Shown here piece by piece: positions 1-11,640 of a stretch of 64,000 bases of DNA. The position numbers and the translations under genes are program-made. The notes under the pieces are model-generated. The model did not search any database and was not told the DNA's origin. It saw only the letters and a list, made by a program, of their open reading frames with translations. Source of the DNA: Gnetum montanum (lineage: Eukaryota > Streptophyta > Gnetopsida > Gnetales > Gnetaceae); the NCBI GenBank assembly GCA_015680685.1, contig MNCI01007629.1, positions 216,345-280,344 on the forward strand, in the 5' to 3' direction. Positions within the stretch are counted from its first letter, which is position 1, and each line of letters starts with the position of its first letter.

Positions 1-110
1 TACTTCTAACTCCTTATTACCTAACAAGGGAGAGCCGCCTCTTATTTATAGATATGACGGTGGACTGCGATATCGCGTACGCGATATCGCAGCCTATGCG
101 AATCATGTAT
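1..110 (-). repeat. LTR promoter fragment with CpG palindrome
   Basis: On the minus strand this piece shows a TATA box (TATAAATA, plus coordinates 43-50). It resembles the promoter part of the LTRs at 8.43 kb and 38.64 kb: the same (C)TCnTATTTATA start, followed by runs of GATATC-type words. It contains a perfect 28-bp palindrome at 65-92 built on GCGATATCGC, rich in CpG although its surroundings are AT-rich. That it is an LTR piece is inferred from this resemblance; its borders cannot be drawn because the window starts here. Confidence 0.4.
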
Positions 111-1850
111 CATCAGAGTTCTATAAATTGATCCTTGATAATTGTTGTTGTATGCAAATTCTATTAAATGTAAGTAATTTTCCTGAGTCTTGGATATACT
201 CTCAACATATATTCTTAAAATATATTTTAAAATCTTGTTAACTTGTTCAGTTTGACTATTGGGTTTAGGTTGGTAAGTTGTTCTAAAATTTAATTGAGTA
301 TTGAGTTCCTTGAAAATTTTTTAATAAAATTTACAAATAGATTTTGAATCTCAGTCATATGTGATTGATTTGAAACATCTATGTAAATAGAACATCCTCC
401 ATACAAACTTCTAGACTACTTCATTTGCGGTGTTGATATATTTTAAGGGTATGAAGTGAACATCCTTTTAATAATTGATCAAAAATCATTAAGGTTGAGT
501 CATTCTCCTTCTTAGTTAGTGGAAATCCTATAATAAAGTCTATAGTTACATCTTCCCATTTCCATGTTGGGACTTCTAGTAGTTGAAGTAGGGTATTAGG
601 TTTACTTTGTTTAGCTTTAATTCTCTAATGCATTGGATAATTTTTGATATATGTGCATATGTCATTCTTTATCCAAGGCTAAAAGTAAAACTTATGCCAC
701 ATTACATAGCTTTTAACGTAATAAGAATGACATACATATGGAACTTCATGTACTTCACTAAGTAATTCTACCTCTAGGCTTCTTCTAGAATACATACTCT
801 TTCACCCTACATTAGTAGTCCTTGGGGAAAAAGGTGATAACTAGATTAAGAGGTTATGATGGTCAAAATTCATTTGAAATAAGGATATTGTTTTATCTAC
901 TCCTTAATTTATTCTTCCATAGGGGTTATAACAATGCTAATCACTAGGTTCCACATTCAATTGAAGGCATCAACTACTACATCTTATTTTATAGAAATGT
1001 ACTTAATCTCAAAATCATACTCTACAAGCATTTTCAGTCATTTGTGTTGTCTTGTATTTAAAATGAGTTGTCTCTTTAGGTATTTTAAAATTTTGTGGTT
1101 AGTTTTTAAAACAAATATTTTTCCACAAAGATGGTATGTGCAAACTTTTAAAGTGTGGATAATAGCTAATAATTCTAAATCATGAGTTCAATAATTTACC
1201 TTGGCTCCATGTAATTTATGAGATCCAAAACTTATCACCTTATCTTTTTGAGAAAGAACTACACTACTCCTCACTTTGCTAGCATCAGTAGATACTTTGA
1301 ATGGTAGATCTGTATCTAGGATCGTCAAGATAGGGGATTTTTTTAAGAGCATCTTTGACTTTAGAAATGCTTCCATATCCTTTTCATCAACTTAAACACA
1401 TGTTTTTCTTGCAAAAAATCAACAAAAGATGCTACTAAAGTAGAATAATATTTTATTAAATGATAATAAAATCTAGTTAAACAAAGAAAACTGCAAATTG
1501 CCATAGCATCTTTGGATATTGGCCAGTCTTTGACTACACTTACTTTGGATAAGTCTACTTGTAATTCTTGTTTTGATACAATATGACCTAGATATGATAT
1601 CAATTTCCTTATGGAATTCGTACTTAATTTAGCTTTTGATTAATTTTGTTTCAAAATATCCAGAGTCATTTTCGAATGGTTGACATGTTTCTCTGTCATC
1701 TTGGAGTAGACTAATATATCATCCATATATACAATGACAAAAATATTATTCATGCGAACCATAAATGTTGTAGGTGCATTAGTTACTTCCAATGACATTA
1801 CCATAAATTCATATAATTCATATCTTTTCCTAAAGGTATTTTTCTTGATA
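100..1850 (-). pseudogene. Ty3/gypsy pol remnant (RT, RNase H, integrase)
   Basis: Read on the minus strand, three blocks follow in normal gypsy order. RT palm and connection lie at about 1850-1400: a decayed VYMDDILVYSK box, then YLGHIVS, VDLSKV and DWP. RNase H starts near 1350 with FKVSTDASKVRSSVVLSQ and continues with SFGSHKL and NY. Integrase lies at about 830-110: an H2C2-like stretch, then TWKWEDVTIDFIIGFP, which carries the first catalytic Asp. Stops and frameshifts occur throughout and the later catalytic residues are not readable. The upstream part of RT breaks off near 1830, where unrelated sequence begins. This would have been the polymerase and integrase of an LTR retrotransposon; it is long dead. 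The family call is firm, the lineage within gypsy is not. Confidence 0.8.
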
Positions 1851-2430
1851 TCTTTTTCCTTTATTCTTATCTTTTTTCCAAAAATGATGAAAAAAATCTA
1901 AGATACAAAAAAAGAATTTCCAAAAGAGTAATAAACTTAGAAGGTTGAGTCTCACTCCAAGGACAAGTAGAAAGCTATATCTCCGAGCTTGGATCTCATA
2001 GCATGCATTTTTCTCTAATGACCTAAGACTAATTCTATGTTTGCATCCATAGCCAAATCTTCTATGCAAGCTATAAGGCTTACGAAGCCAAAACTATCAT
2101 GTCACTAGAAATTTTCCTATGCTTACCTAGACTCATTGGAAGATCTCCTTACTAGTTGGTAGTTACCCAAGGCATATGGCCAACATGATACATTAAAAGA
2201 TAGTCTAGGAATCCAAAATAATTTGACTATAGGTACATTTGGAGACATGACTTAAGTGTGACTTAAACTGATAACATCTTGCCAGCAAATCCTTGTCATA
2301 TAATTAGCTTGCAATTAAGCTACCTATCATTGGTAATATAATATTTAATGTTATAAAAAATCATATATAACCTTAATGATAGTGAAAGTTGGTTATCTAG
2401 TATGCATATAATAGATTATAGTTTTAATAT
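1851..2430. other. AT-rich spacer, no feature recognised
   Basis: Short open frames occur but none resembles a known protein, and there is no repeat structure that I could match elsewhere in the window. Confidence 0.5.
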
Positions 2431-2500
2431 CATCATCATCATCATCTTAGTCTTGTCCCAACAAAATGAGATTGACAAGATAATTTGAATACCATGTGAA
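2431..2500 (-). repeat. 3' tail of an RTE-type LINE or its SINE partner
   Basis: On the minus strand the segment reads TTGGGACAAGACTAAG followed by (ATG/GAT)n, the usual form of plant RTE-clade 3' ends (TTGGGAC.AAGGCTTTGATGATG). The trinucleotide tail is at 2431-2446 on the plus strand. The same sequence recurs at 4964-5010. No coding part is attached here, so it may be a SINE that borrowed the tail. Confidence 0.55.
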
Positions 2501-2828
2501 AGAGATACTTTCTTTTATAATCCTAGGTTATAGGTTTGATTCTAGTGGATAATGTTTGAGCTATGGATTAAGAAAATTTGTAAAAATAATTTTGAAACTA
2601 CTTTATCTAATAGATCCAATAGGGTAATAATGGATGTAAATAAAAATTTAGTTTCATTTATAATCCAATGAAATCATACTAATTTTAAGATTGAATGGAC
2701 TAGTTAGCTTATTGTTTAACAATGATATGTTGTCAAGATATTTCTTATGTGAGTGGCATCATGATATTCCTTTATAGTTCTCCTAATATATCATGTTGAA
2801 TATATGTACTTATATTTAAAGCTTAAAA

Positions 2829-3010
2829 AAATAATGAGTTGTTAGCCTTATGGTAAAATACTTGATTTGGAAGTTGTAAGTCATGGGTTTGATTCTAGTG
2901 GGTAATGATGAGTTCTATAATGTTCTAATTAGACTACACATCTTGGGATGTACCTATGTTTCACTTATTTTGGATTCCAACATCCCTTTTCCCTTTCCTC
3001 CCATTAAATC
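2829..3010 (+). repeat. tRNA-derived SINE-like element
   Basis: The start resembles a tRNA-derived pol III promoter: an A-box-like TAGCCTTATGG and, about 45 bases later, a B-box-like GGGTTTGATTC. The downstream part (GACTACACATCTTGGGATGTAC, then a pyrimidine-rich end) resembles 4760-4860, where GACTATACGTTTCAGGATGTAC is followed by a similar end. A relic of the B-box part also appears at about 2528 (AGGTTTGATTCTAGTGG). The family is not one I can name. Confidence 0.45.
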
Positions 3011-3235
3011 TTAAAAATATGTTAAAAGATGTAAGGTCAATTTCAATATTAATGCAATGAAGAGAAAAATTTATTAATTCTTGTTTAATAAATTAAAGAT
3101 AAAAATATCTTATAAACTTAAAATAAAATCTCTTTCTTACCTCAAAAGATAAGTCATTTATCATTTCTACTAGCCTCTATTCATGATAGTTGGATTACAT
3201 GAAATGAGACTTTTAGCCTTCATGGTCTAAATAAA

Positions 3236-3680
3236 ATGAGAAGAAAAACTTTTGAAAAGTTGATTTCTAACGTTGATAATTTTTTAAAAGTTGACAATAA
3301 TTTGCATCAAGCTTTTTCAAATATTTTTAGGAAGGATGAAAAATATATATTTCCTATTAATTCAAAAGTTACATATGAGATCATTACCAAGAATGATCTA
3401 ATTCATAATAAATTTAATAAGGCCTAGAGAATAATGGAATTATTATTGTACTTTTAAATGATAAAAATGGAAGATATTTGGAAAGTCCCTACCGTTTCAA
3501 ACATTAAATTCTTTTATTGTATTGTATCCATCAAGGGCTTCTGATTAGTCCTTATCTTTAGCATATGAGAATTGTTTTCCCTCAGTATCCTCTTTGTGAA
3601 AGTGAAGAATCATTTTTACATGGTTTTTTGAGTGTCAAATTACACATTATACTTGGAAATGTACATATAAAATGTGAAAC
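3236..3680 (+). pseudogene. L1-like LINE fragment (zf-RVT region)
   Basis: From about 3455 the plus strand reads DIWKVPTVSNIKFFYCIV, then YPLCESEESFLHGF. This is the pattern of the zinc-finger RVT domain at the C-terminus of plant L1-type reverse transcriptases (W+.P..+.+FF, CP.C...E...H.F..C). A 63-codon open stretch just before it (3236-3427) may be part of the same reading frame but has no recognisable motif. Stops and frame changes show that it is dead. No poly(A) tail could be located. Confidence 0.5.
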
Positions 3681-4649
3681 TTTCAACCAAGCATCAAGGA
3701 TATTATTTTTAGCTATGCACTAGGATTTGTGAATCTTGAAATATTTTCATGTACAATGCGTACTGGAAGAAAAAGTGTAACCAGAAGCATATTAGATTCT
3801 CAATGGATACTTTTCATTTGAATTAAATAAAAAAATAATAGTTAATAAATTTAAAATTTTTAATAAATAAATAAAAATATAATTTAAATATTTTATTATA
3901 TTTTAATTTTCATCCCCAATTATGAACTTGTACTCAATCTTTGCATATATTCATGTACCCAAATGCTTTTTGAATCATGAATCTTCGATTCCCACTTCTA
4001 ACAGTCAAATTCATTTGATGCATAGATTTGTAATGATCAACCTATTTTGTTTACTTTCTTTCTTTATATTTGGAAGTGCCTTTGGCTGGTTGTTATTTAT
4101 TCTACTTGGAAACTTCATTGTACACTTATTTTCTAGTAATGAAAGCATAACTATGATATTTCTTTAGGAGTTAAAGATCATATTCTTAAAGATATTGCTT
4201 TTTGGTTATAGCTTAAAGTAGAAAAGCTTCTAGTCAAGGCTAAACAATTAATTCATTTCCAGTAATATTAATTCCTTTTGATTTTATGGGCTTAAGTTGG
4301 AAAATCTATAAGCTTCTATTACATTTTTTTTTTGTTTTTGATTGTTGCTTTCATTTTTCTTTAGAAAGAATATTTTTATTCTCTTTACAAGAAATCCTTT
4401 TGTAACTAAACACCCATAAGGACGCATTTAAACAAAGGCAAGGCCTATTCCTTTTCCTACCCTAGGAGAGAGATTTTTAAGAAATGGTTGTAAGGATGAA
4501 ACCTAGAAAAATATCTCCAAAACCAGTGGGCCTTTTCTTTATTCTTTCTATTCTAAGTTAATGATCTAATATATTTTGAATTTTTTTAAAAAAACTTTTA
4601 TTCATTTTTTAGGTTCCAACACATCATTTCCCCTCATTTTATTGAATAT
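3681..4649. other. AT-rich spacer, no feature recognised
   Basis: About 1 kb of very AT-rich sequence. An 81-codon open frame at 3922-4167 (plus) has a hydrophobic second half but no family resemblance and is probably chance. Confidence 0.45.
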
Positions 4650-4860
4650 GAACTGTCAATGGTAGATGACTTAAGTAGTTAACTCATTATCTTGTTAGGC
4701 AATATGTTGCTGATTTGAGTTATACTTAAGGCATCAATGTTTTCCTTTATTTTTATGCTAAAGTATCATGTTGACTATACGTTTCAGGATGTACTTATAG
4801 TTATTCTTTTGAGTTCCAATACCCCTTCCACATTTTATTACATATGAATTAACAGAAGTT
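4650..4860 (+). repeat. SINE-like repeat, second copy
   Basis: The segment around 4760-4860 matches the distal part of the 2829-3010 element (GACTA.AC.T...GGATGTAC, then TTCCAA.ACCCCTT). The preceding GTAGTTAACTCATTATCTTG could be a decayed A-box region. Orientation follows the first copy. Confidence 0.35.
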
Positions 4861-4963
4861 AAAATTTTATGGAAAGTTAAAGAATTTATAAAAATAAATT
4901 TTTTATAAGGAATTATTTCAAATATGAAAATTGAAGAAGATATTTAATAATTCAAAAAAATTA

Positions 4964-5250
4964 TTATCATCATCATTCTAGCCTTGACCCAACAAACTAA
5001 GGTCAACTATATGATTTTTTTTTAATTCACCTCTATGAAGAGCTAAATCTTTGCTTTGCAATTACTTCAAATCATCTTTTATCATTTATTCTTATATTTA
5101 TTTTGTCCTTTCTTTCATCAATTTTTCAAGAATAATGATATAGCAACCTTTTTTTTATAAGCTCATTATTTGATATTTTTGGCACATGCTCAAACCATTT
5201 AATATGTAACAACTTTTATTTTTAATCTCCTAACCTTTTCTTTCTAATAT
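4964..5250 (-). pseudogene. RTE-like LINE 3' fragment
   Basis: The plus strand begins with ATC repeats and CTAGCCTTGACCCAACAAA, the complement of an RTE 3' tail. Further along, the minus strand encodes IKWFEHVPKISNNELI, matching the '+WFGHV.R' block found near the end of non-LTR reverse transcriptases. Stops interrupt it. Only the last part of the element is present. Confidence 0.5.
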
Positions 5251-7751
5251 GATCAAACTTATCTTAAGAGTTTTTTTTTAATTCTTGGTCCATAGCTATT
5301 GAGATACCTTTTGTTTAATTGTCATAATCTCATATGTCTTCTATTATGCTTCTAGAGGATTTGATCTCATAACCTTGTCATAAATATTTTGATGGAGTTC
5401 TATATTTTTATAAATATTGGATTCATTTTATAAATCTTTTATTTAAACTATGTTTCTATAAATTATGAATAATTTTAATAAATAATATTATTTTAATTCT
5501 TAATTTTTCAAATTCTTACTATATTTTTTAAAATAATATTTTATTAAGCTTTTTGAAATTATATTGGGAAATTACTGATTTCTTGTTATTTCCTTGCTAA
5601 GAATAGATTGATAGGATGATGGCACATGTTGTGAACTAACATATGGATATTTTGGAGAAGTATTATCTTTTTCAAATAACTTGCTTAAGCTTTATACCAT
5701 TTCTTCTATAAAGAAAACTTGGGATTTCTAATATAACTTTTGGCTAGATTTTCTAATTATTTAGGAATTTATTGATAGGTATTCTATTATGAAACACTAT
5801 TTCTAAATTGACTTGGAAACCCTACGATTGTGTTTTACATGCAATATTTATCCATTCTTTCTAGTTAATCTTTCTTATTAGTGATATCAATATTGTATTG
5901 ATGCTTCAATAGATCTAATCTTGGGTGTTGTAGGTTTTCAAGTTCATGGTGCTTCCTTTTTTGAATTCATTATGTTTTTCATATAAATTTGCTATAATAT
6001 TCATGCACTTATGGTTCCTATTGTATAATCATTTTTATGTTACTATGCTAAGTAATTCCACCTTGGTTTCATCTTCAAATTATCCATTCTCTATTTTTCG
6101 TGACATGTTCTTGGTGGAATTTCACACCACCATGACTCGTGATGATAGCACCACAACTCATAATGAAAATATAGTAATTCATAGTGAGGTGCCAATGAAA
6201 ACCATGAGTCATGACAAGCTCATGGCTTTGACCATGATGAGCGGTCTTCCAATGGACCTTAATCCTAAGTCATGGTATGCATTTTCCTGATTGTGGCTTT
6301 TAGCATAACTTATGGTGAGGTTTTGATTTATACCACAACCTAACTATAGGTTGTGATCTAGTAGAATATATGATGGTAATTTCTATAGTTGGTGATGGCT
6401 TCATTACCTTCACCATGACCCAATTACAAGTTGTGATTAATCTCTTGTTCATGACCATGAGATATGGTCAACTCATGGTCTTATGAATTTACTTGTGTTT
6501 TTTTATTCTTTCGCTTTTTAGTCCTCCTGATCTTCCTAATGTATCTAGATCACTTGATAGGACTTGTAGGGAGTTTAGTAGGATCTAGTCTTCCTTATGT
6601 CATATGTGTTTGATGCCTAAGTTTATGACATACTCTAATTCTTGTAGTCTTTGGTAACTCAATTGATGAATTCTCTAAAGTTTGACCTTTTGATTAATGA
6701 TTTTTTGGATCAATTATTAGAAATTCTAGAGTACTTAGATTAACCTCTAGTATATCACCAATGTTACCTATGATTGTACCCTAGGTTTTTTTTGGCTTGT
6801 TTGTTAATAAGTAGGTATTTGGAGGGTAGGTTTGGTTGCCATACTTGACCCACATCGCCTAGGATTTTGCATAAGATATGATAATAGAAAATCATTATGG
6901 GGAAACTAATTTGCCAATAGTGTCTAGTCACATCATTTGAGATTATTCATGAGGTGGATTTTTTTTATTTTATAATTCAAAATAATAGGGATAGGTAAAC
7001 CATAAGGATTATTTCTAGAGTTGATTCATCCAAGATTAGGTAAGGCTTAATTAACTAGTCCTTAAGGAGGATTGTTTATAGCATCCAAGATAGGTGAGTT
7101 CTTTGTGGACTAACTAGGGATGATCAATTTCTAGGGCAATCTCAAGTAATATATTGTCTTAACATTTTGTATGACATCATGATCTTACTATTGATTATGA
7201 CTTCTAATCTCATGGATCTTGAGATGATTTCTTATGTAGCATGTGGCCCCATCCTATAGCTTGTTTTAAATGTACCAAGGTCATTGGTGTTAAATATTTG
7301 ATATATTCTAACAAGCTTAACATGGTAACATTGTGATATTTGTATATACCATCATAGCGTACAATACTATCATGGTGTTGATGCATTATGCTACTTATTA
7401 ATTAAAGCTTATTATAAGTAATTTTATTATTTATGTATCTTAGTTAATATTAATTACTCATCATGTCTATTTATTTTGGTAACATGACTGTTTCTAATAT
7501 ATGTGTTGATTCTAATTCATTCATGCAATCCAACAGAAATAGTGGAATATTATGTATTAACTTCCATATCTATTTTATATTTAAATGTTCAAATATAGCT
7601 TAAATACTTAACATTATAGCTATTGTAGTATACATAGCGTGTTACAATTTAAATATGTTCTTTGCTTACAAAAGTCATCAATTATTTCTAGTTTCCTTTG
7701 ACCTAGTAATCTAAACATCATAAAACTTAACATGATATCAAAGCTTGGTTT
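5251..7751. other. AT-rich spacer; CATG-rich patch at 6110-6490
   Basis: No protein family or RNA gene was recognised over 2.5 kb. At 6110-6490 the words CATGAC, GTCATG, ACCATGAG and CTCATGG recur many times in both orientations. An open frame of 114 codons (5946-6290) overlaps this patch without resembling anything known. A sequence like a tRNA-iMet primer site (TGATATCAAAGCTTGG) lies at about 7733, next to the LTR start at 7752. Confidence 0.4.
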
Positions 7752-8553
7752 TGATGACTAATGAATAGCAGAGAATTGTAATACATAACCATTCAAGTCA
7801 CAAGCATTGACATGTGACTAGATTGTAATCCATGGATAGAGAATGTAAATATAGTAGTGAGTAGATAATAAGTTCATGATCATTGTCTTCTTATTTAGAG
7901 GCAGTGAAGTGCAAAATATATGGTTTAACTCTTAGTAAGATATATGATTAGTTGATATTGTTTTGACTCTAAGTGTGCTAATAATAAACATAGTGAAAAT
8001 AAATATTAATTCTATCAACTAATAACCATGTTTATTACCAAGTAACTTTACCACTAAGCGAATCAAATAAAGTCACTGTTAGATTATCAAACAACTACAC
8101 TTTATGCTTGAAACTAGTTATACTTATTCCAGTTATATTAACAAACATAGGAATAGTAAATGACTTAGGAAATATAAATAACAAAGTAAAAGTAAACAAC
8201 ATTTAAATGTAAATCTATTCTATATGTAATGCTGCAATGATGAAGAACAATCTTGATCTCTATTATTGTTCTTGAATTATATTTAGGAACAATCCACTTG
8301 AAGAAAATGTTCTACAAATATAATTCATCATAAATAAGGTCTTGGCAACTCACTCTAAGTTCACAAAAATAAACTAGAATAATTTTGCTAAGGGTTAGAA
8401 AAATGTGTGCTTTGATACCACAGTGGGCTCATATTTATAGGCATAACCATTGCCCACTAGATCATATCTATGACATCATATATTAAGCTATGATATTGCA
8501 TTTATGATATTATAGACAACATATCATAGTGAACAACATTAAAAATTTTATCA
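7752..8553 (-). repeat. Left (3') LTR of element E
   Basis: It runs from TGATGAC to TTTTATCA on the plus strand and aligns along its length with 37875-38738, for example AGATTGTAATCCATG.ATAGA, AAACATAGTGAAAAT and ATTAACAAACATA. A TATA box for minus-strand transcription lies at 8432-8439. The GATATC words downstream of it look like decayed forms of the palindrome at 65-92. Confidence 0.6.
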
Positions 8554-8569
8554 TACCCCCACAAATAAC
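8554..8569 (-). other. Polypurine tract of element E
   Basis: On the minus strand the bases next to the LTR read TTTGTGGGGGTA, a purine-rich tract of the kind that primes plus-strand DNA synthesis. It supports the minus orientation of element E. Confidence 0.5.
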
Positions 8570-8651
8570 TAAAAACTAATTCTCGAGTTCAAACAAAAGG
8601 AGGATAGAGTCATTACAAACTTGTGGGATTACATAGACTCAATAATCTAAC

Positions 8652-8673
8652 ATATATATATATATATATATAT
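8652..8673. repeat. (AT)11 microsatellite
   Basis: Eleven perfect AT units between element E's LTR and its accessory reading frame. Confidence 0.9.
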
Positions 8674-8759
8674 GACTAACTACTAACTCTGAATGTTGCA
8701 TCTTTATTCGTGTCATGTTACAAAATTATCACGTAGAGAATAATTGAGGTTTGATGTAG

Positions 8760-11640
8760 TCTCTTAAGTTACCATGGTGGTGACTTCTTCATCGGTTCTT
8801 GTCCTTGATCTTCCCACCTCTTGAATTAATATTTATTCAGTAGTATTCTTAGCTTTTCTTTTTTAGTCATAGAATCATACATAGTCCACCCAACCTTGAT
8901 AATGTTCTCTACTATTAATACTTCTCAAGGACATGGAAATTCTAAAAATGTTTGATTGGCCTTAACATATTGTGCTAAAAATTGTGTTCATTTCACATCA
9001 AAATCCTTGGCCATTTTCTATAACTCCTAATAGCTTTTCATTCTTCTAGCTAGGTCTACTGCTATATCTTTTTGATCTTGGTAAGTTATGTTGACTACAT
9101 GAAGCTTAGAGTTTGCAATGTGGAACTTTTACTATGCATCCTTTTTATCTATAAACTCCTTTTCATACATGAAATACATGGTATTCAATTGTTAGTCCAA
9201 TTCTATTCTTGGTCTACCTATTTTTAACATGGTTAAGTTATCATAGCGTAGATTTTCTAATTCTATGTACTTTATCAAATCTTCAACTATAGTCCTTCAT
9301 TTTTGAGTTTTTCTTAATGGACCAAAAAGAGACTGGTCCAGGATAGATTACCAAGCAGGTAGTTGCTAGGTGATGGAACTAATCTTGGCTCTAGTCATTT
9401 GTATCTCCTTTTCATTGATTTTCTTATACATGCCCAATTGATCTTTGAAGTATTCTTTGAGCCTTTCATGCTTTTTAGTTTGATTTTGCCATGTGTTGAT
9501 ATCAATAGTTGATTTTTATCTAACTACATGCACTTCTTCCATTGATAAGATTCTAATCTCTTATACTAATTGTCGCATGTCCAAGTTGAATCTAACAAAT
9601 TATTCTCTTAACTAATGAATATTTTCCTCAAGCATATTTTTTCTTCCTTTACATTTGTCAACTTGAGACTCTACAGTAATTCTTTTATTTTCTTCTTGTA
9701 GTGTAGAAATTGCTTTTTCATGAGCATATGTTTGGGCTTTTGCAACTAAAGAAGTTAATATCACCTTCTCCCTTTCTATTTTTAACTACTTTTTCTTAGT
9801 CATCATTTGGTCAACTTTATTATTTCTAAATTACAATAACTAATCAAGGGTAATATATTATGCAAAGTATTGTCTTTTAGCTTTTAATGTAGCTAGTTTC
9901 TCTTCTAGCCTCTACACATTAGTTTTAGCATGTTGCATATTTATTTTAGCTATGAATAATTTTCTTTTTATAGAAATTAACTTTGATTGGACTGTAGTGA
10001 TATTACTAGGGATATACAAAATATTTCACATAACTTGTTATGTCTATAGTAGTCTTTCTAAAGAATCTTTGTACTTTGTAGGGGACATGATTTCTTTTCC
10101 TAATGTTCTAGCCAAGGTTTGAACATCTTTAGTTTTAGAAATATTTGTTGTGACACAACAAAAATGTTAAATGATACATTGATATGATTTATAATTACCT
10201 TTGCTACTTCTATTACATCTTAGTATTGCATAATCACTATAGTAGCTCCTTCTCCTATTTCTAACATCACCTAGAAGGATGCAACGTTCTATGAAATTTT
10301 TTGTGTCCATTCATCATTTTCATTTGCCTACAAAGACACATGATCATTTGTTGGTCCTCTTGATACTACATGTTTACTAGGATTATCTCTTACTCTATAC
10401 ATGCTTGATACTTCCTTAGTACCCTAAATTATTATTTCTGTAGTTTGTTAAAGATGGCTCATAAAAGGTCTATAATATGATGATTGTTCTATAAGAATAC
10501 TATGTCCTACCCATTCTATGGCTAGAGTTAATCCACTAAGTCATACTTGCTTTGTTTCTATGATTAGAATGTTTGTTGCTAGTGTTTTTTCCATTATAGT
10601 CATAGTGTCCACTAGTTTTTTAACTTGATCTTTCTTAGATAGCACTAGCTTAGGAATTTCTACATAAGATGCATTTGGGGCTTTATGTAGAACATCATTA
10701 GTATATAACAAAATACTTAGTTACTTGCATAATTTTCTATAAGAGTTTATTTCCCTATCTTTTTTCCTTAAACCTTCTTTATATTTATAAAAATAATAAG
10801 GGTGTTATATTTATCTAAAAATTTCTCATTTAAATGATACTTCCTTTGGTAGCATATGTAGAGATTCTATTAAGTTTCTTGGTAGGAATGATGTGATATG
10901 TCCCTACCTTGAAATAGATTTTTCTAGCTATGAACAATCAATTATATTATTTTTCAATTTTTCTATATGTCTTCTCTAACCATAAGTTTCTAGCATCCAT
11001 GTTAGACCTTGTAGAGATCTGAGTATTGTTGGCTTTGACATTTGGTAGATTCAATACTCTAGCGATGACCTTAACTAAATAAGGCACCTTCTCACTCCTT
11101 CAGTCTTCACAATTGCATCATCTTGTTGATTGTGCTAAAATTGATAAACCCCTTCTAACTACCATTAATCATTGCTTGATATGAGAGGTCAAAAGAATGA
11201 TACTTGTAATTATTCACATACCTCTGCAAGTGTGAAATCCATGAAGGGGCTTAAGTTTAATTTCACTATAATAGTGGACCTGATAGATTGTTCTTGAATT
11301 ATTTGTAAACATTCATTTGGGGGTATGAGATGTTGTCCTTGCTTTGGAGTAGGTAGTGCTTCAACCTTTACTCAAACTGATTACCATGTTGCTATGGGTT
11401 GTTGAATGGAATAAGATTGTGCTTCGTGTTCCATGATAGAAGTTTGATATCTTCTCCATCCTTTACCTATTTCTTTAGTCCTCTTTTCTCTAGGTTGTGA
11501 TAGTTCTCCTACTTTGGGTATCCTTTTTGTGGCATCTATAATCAAAATAAATCTTAGAATTACCTTAAAAATTACAAATTTTTTTAATGGTTTGTAACCT
11601 TTCATTGGATTTTGGGTTTTGATGAGAAATTTCATACATC
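8760..11640 (-). pseudogene. Accessory coiled-coil ORF of element E
   Basis: This frame lies after integrase and before the 3' LTR, in the same direction as gag-pol. Its first part, at about 11.6-11.0 kb, includes VPYLVKVIARVLNLPNVKA and NMDARNLW, which matches YLMQAIAEVVGLPEIGASL of the second copy at 23.5 kb. The rest is heptad-like, with many Lys, Glu and Leu. Near the C-terminus, IELENLRYDNLTM, KFHIANSKLHVVN and DLARRMK align with MELTNLRYANLAM, KLAVANSKLKVLK and NLARRMN of the other copy. Numerous stops and shifts show that it is dead. In Athila elements this position holds an env-like ORF. Here no signal peptide or membrane segment was seen; a structural or nuclear coiled-coil protein fits better. 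Confidence 0.55.

Noticed and set aside
5946-6290. Open frame of 114 codons on the plus strand
   Set aside because: No family resemblance, ordinary composition for the region, and part of it is made of the repeated CATG words. Likely chance.
7733-7750. TGATATCAAAGCTTGG as a tRNA-iMet primer-binding site on the plus strand
   Set aside because: No LTR ending could be shown before it and no plus-strand element follows; it lies next to the minus-strand LTR of element E. Possibly part of the older flank.
8405-8423. TGTGGTATCAAAGCAC on the minus strand as a primer-binding site
   Set aside because: It lies inside the LTR, just downstream of the TATA box, and the sister LTR does not keep it.
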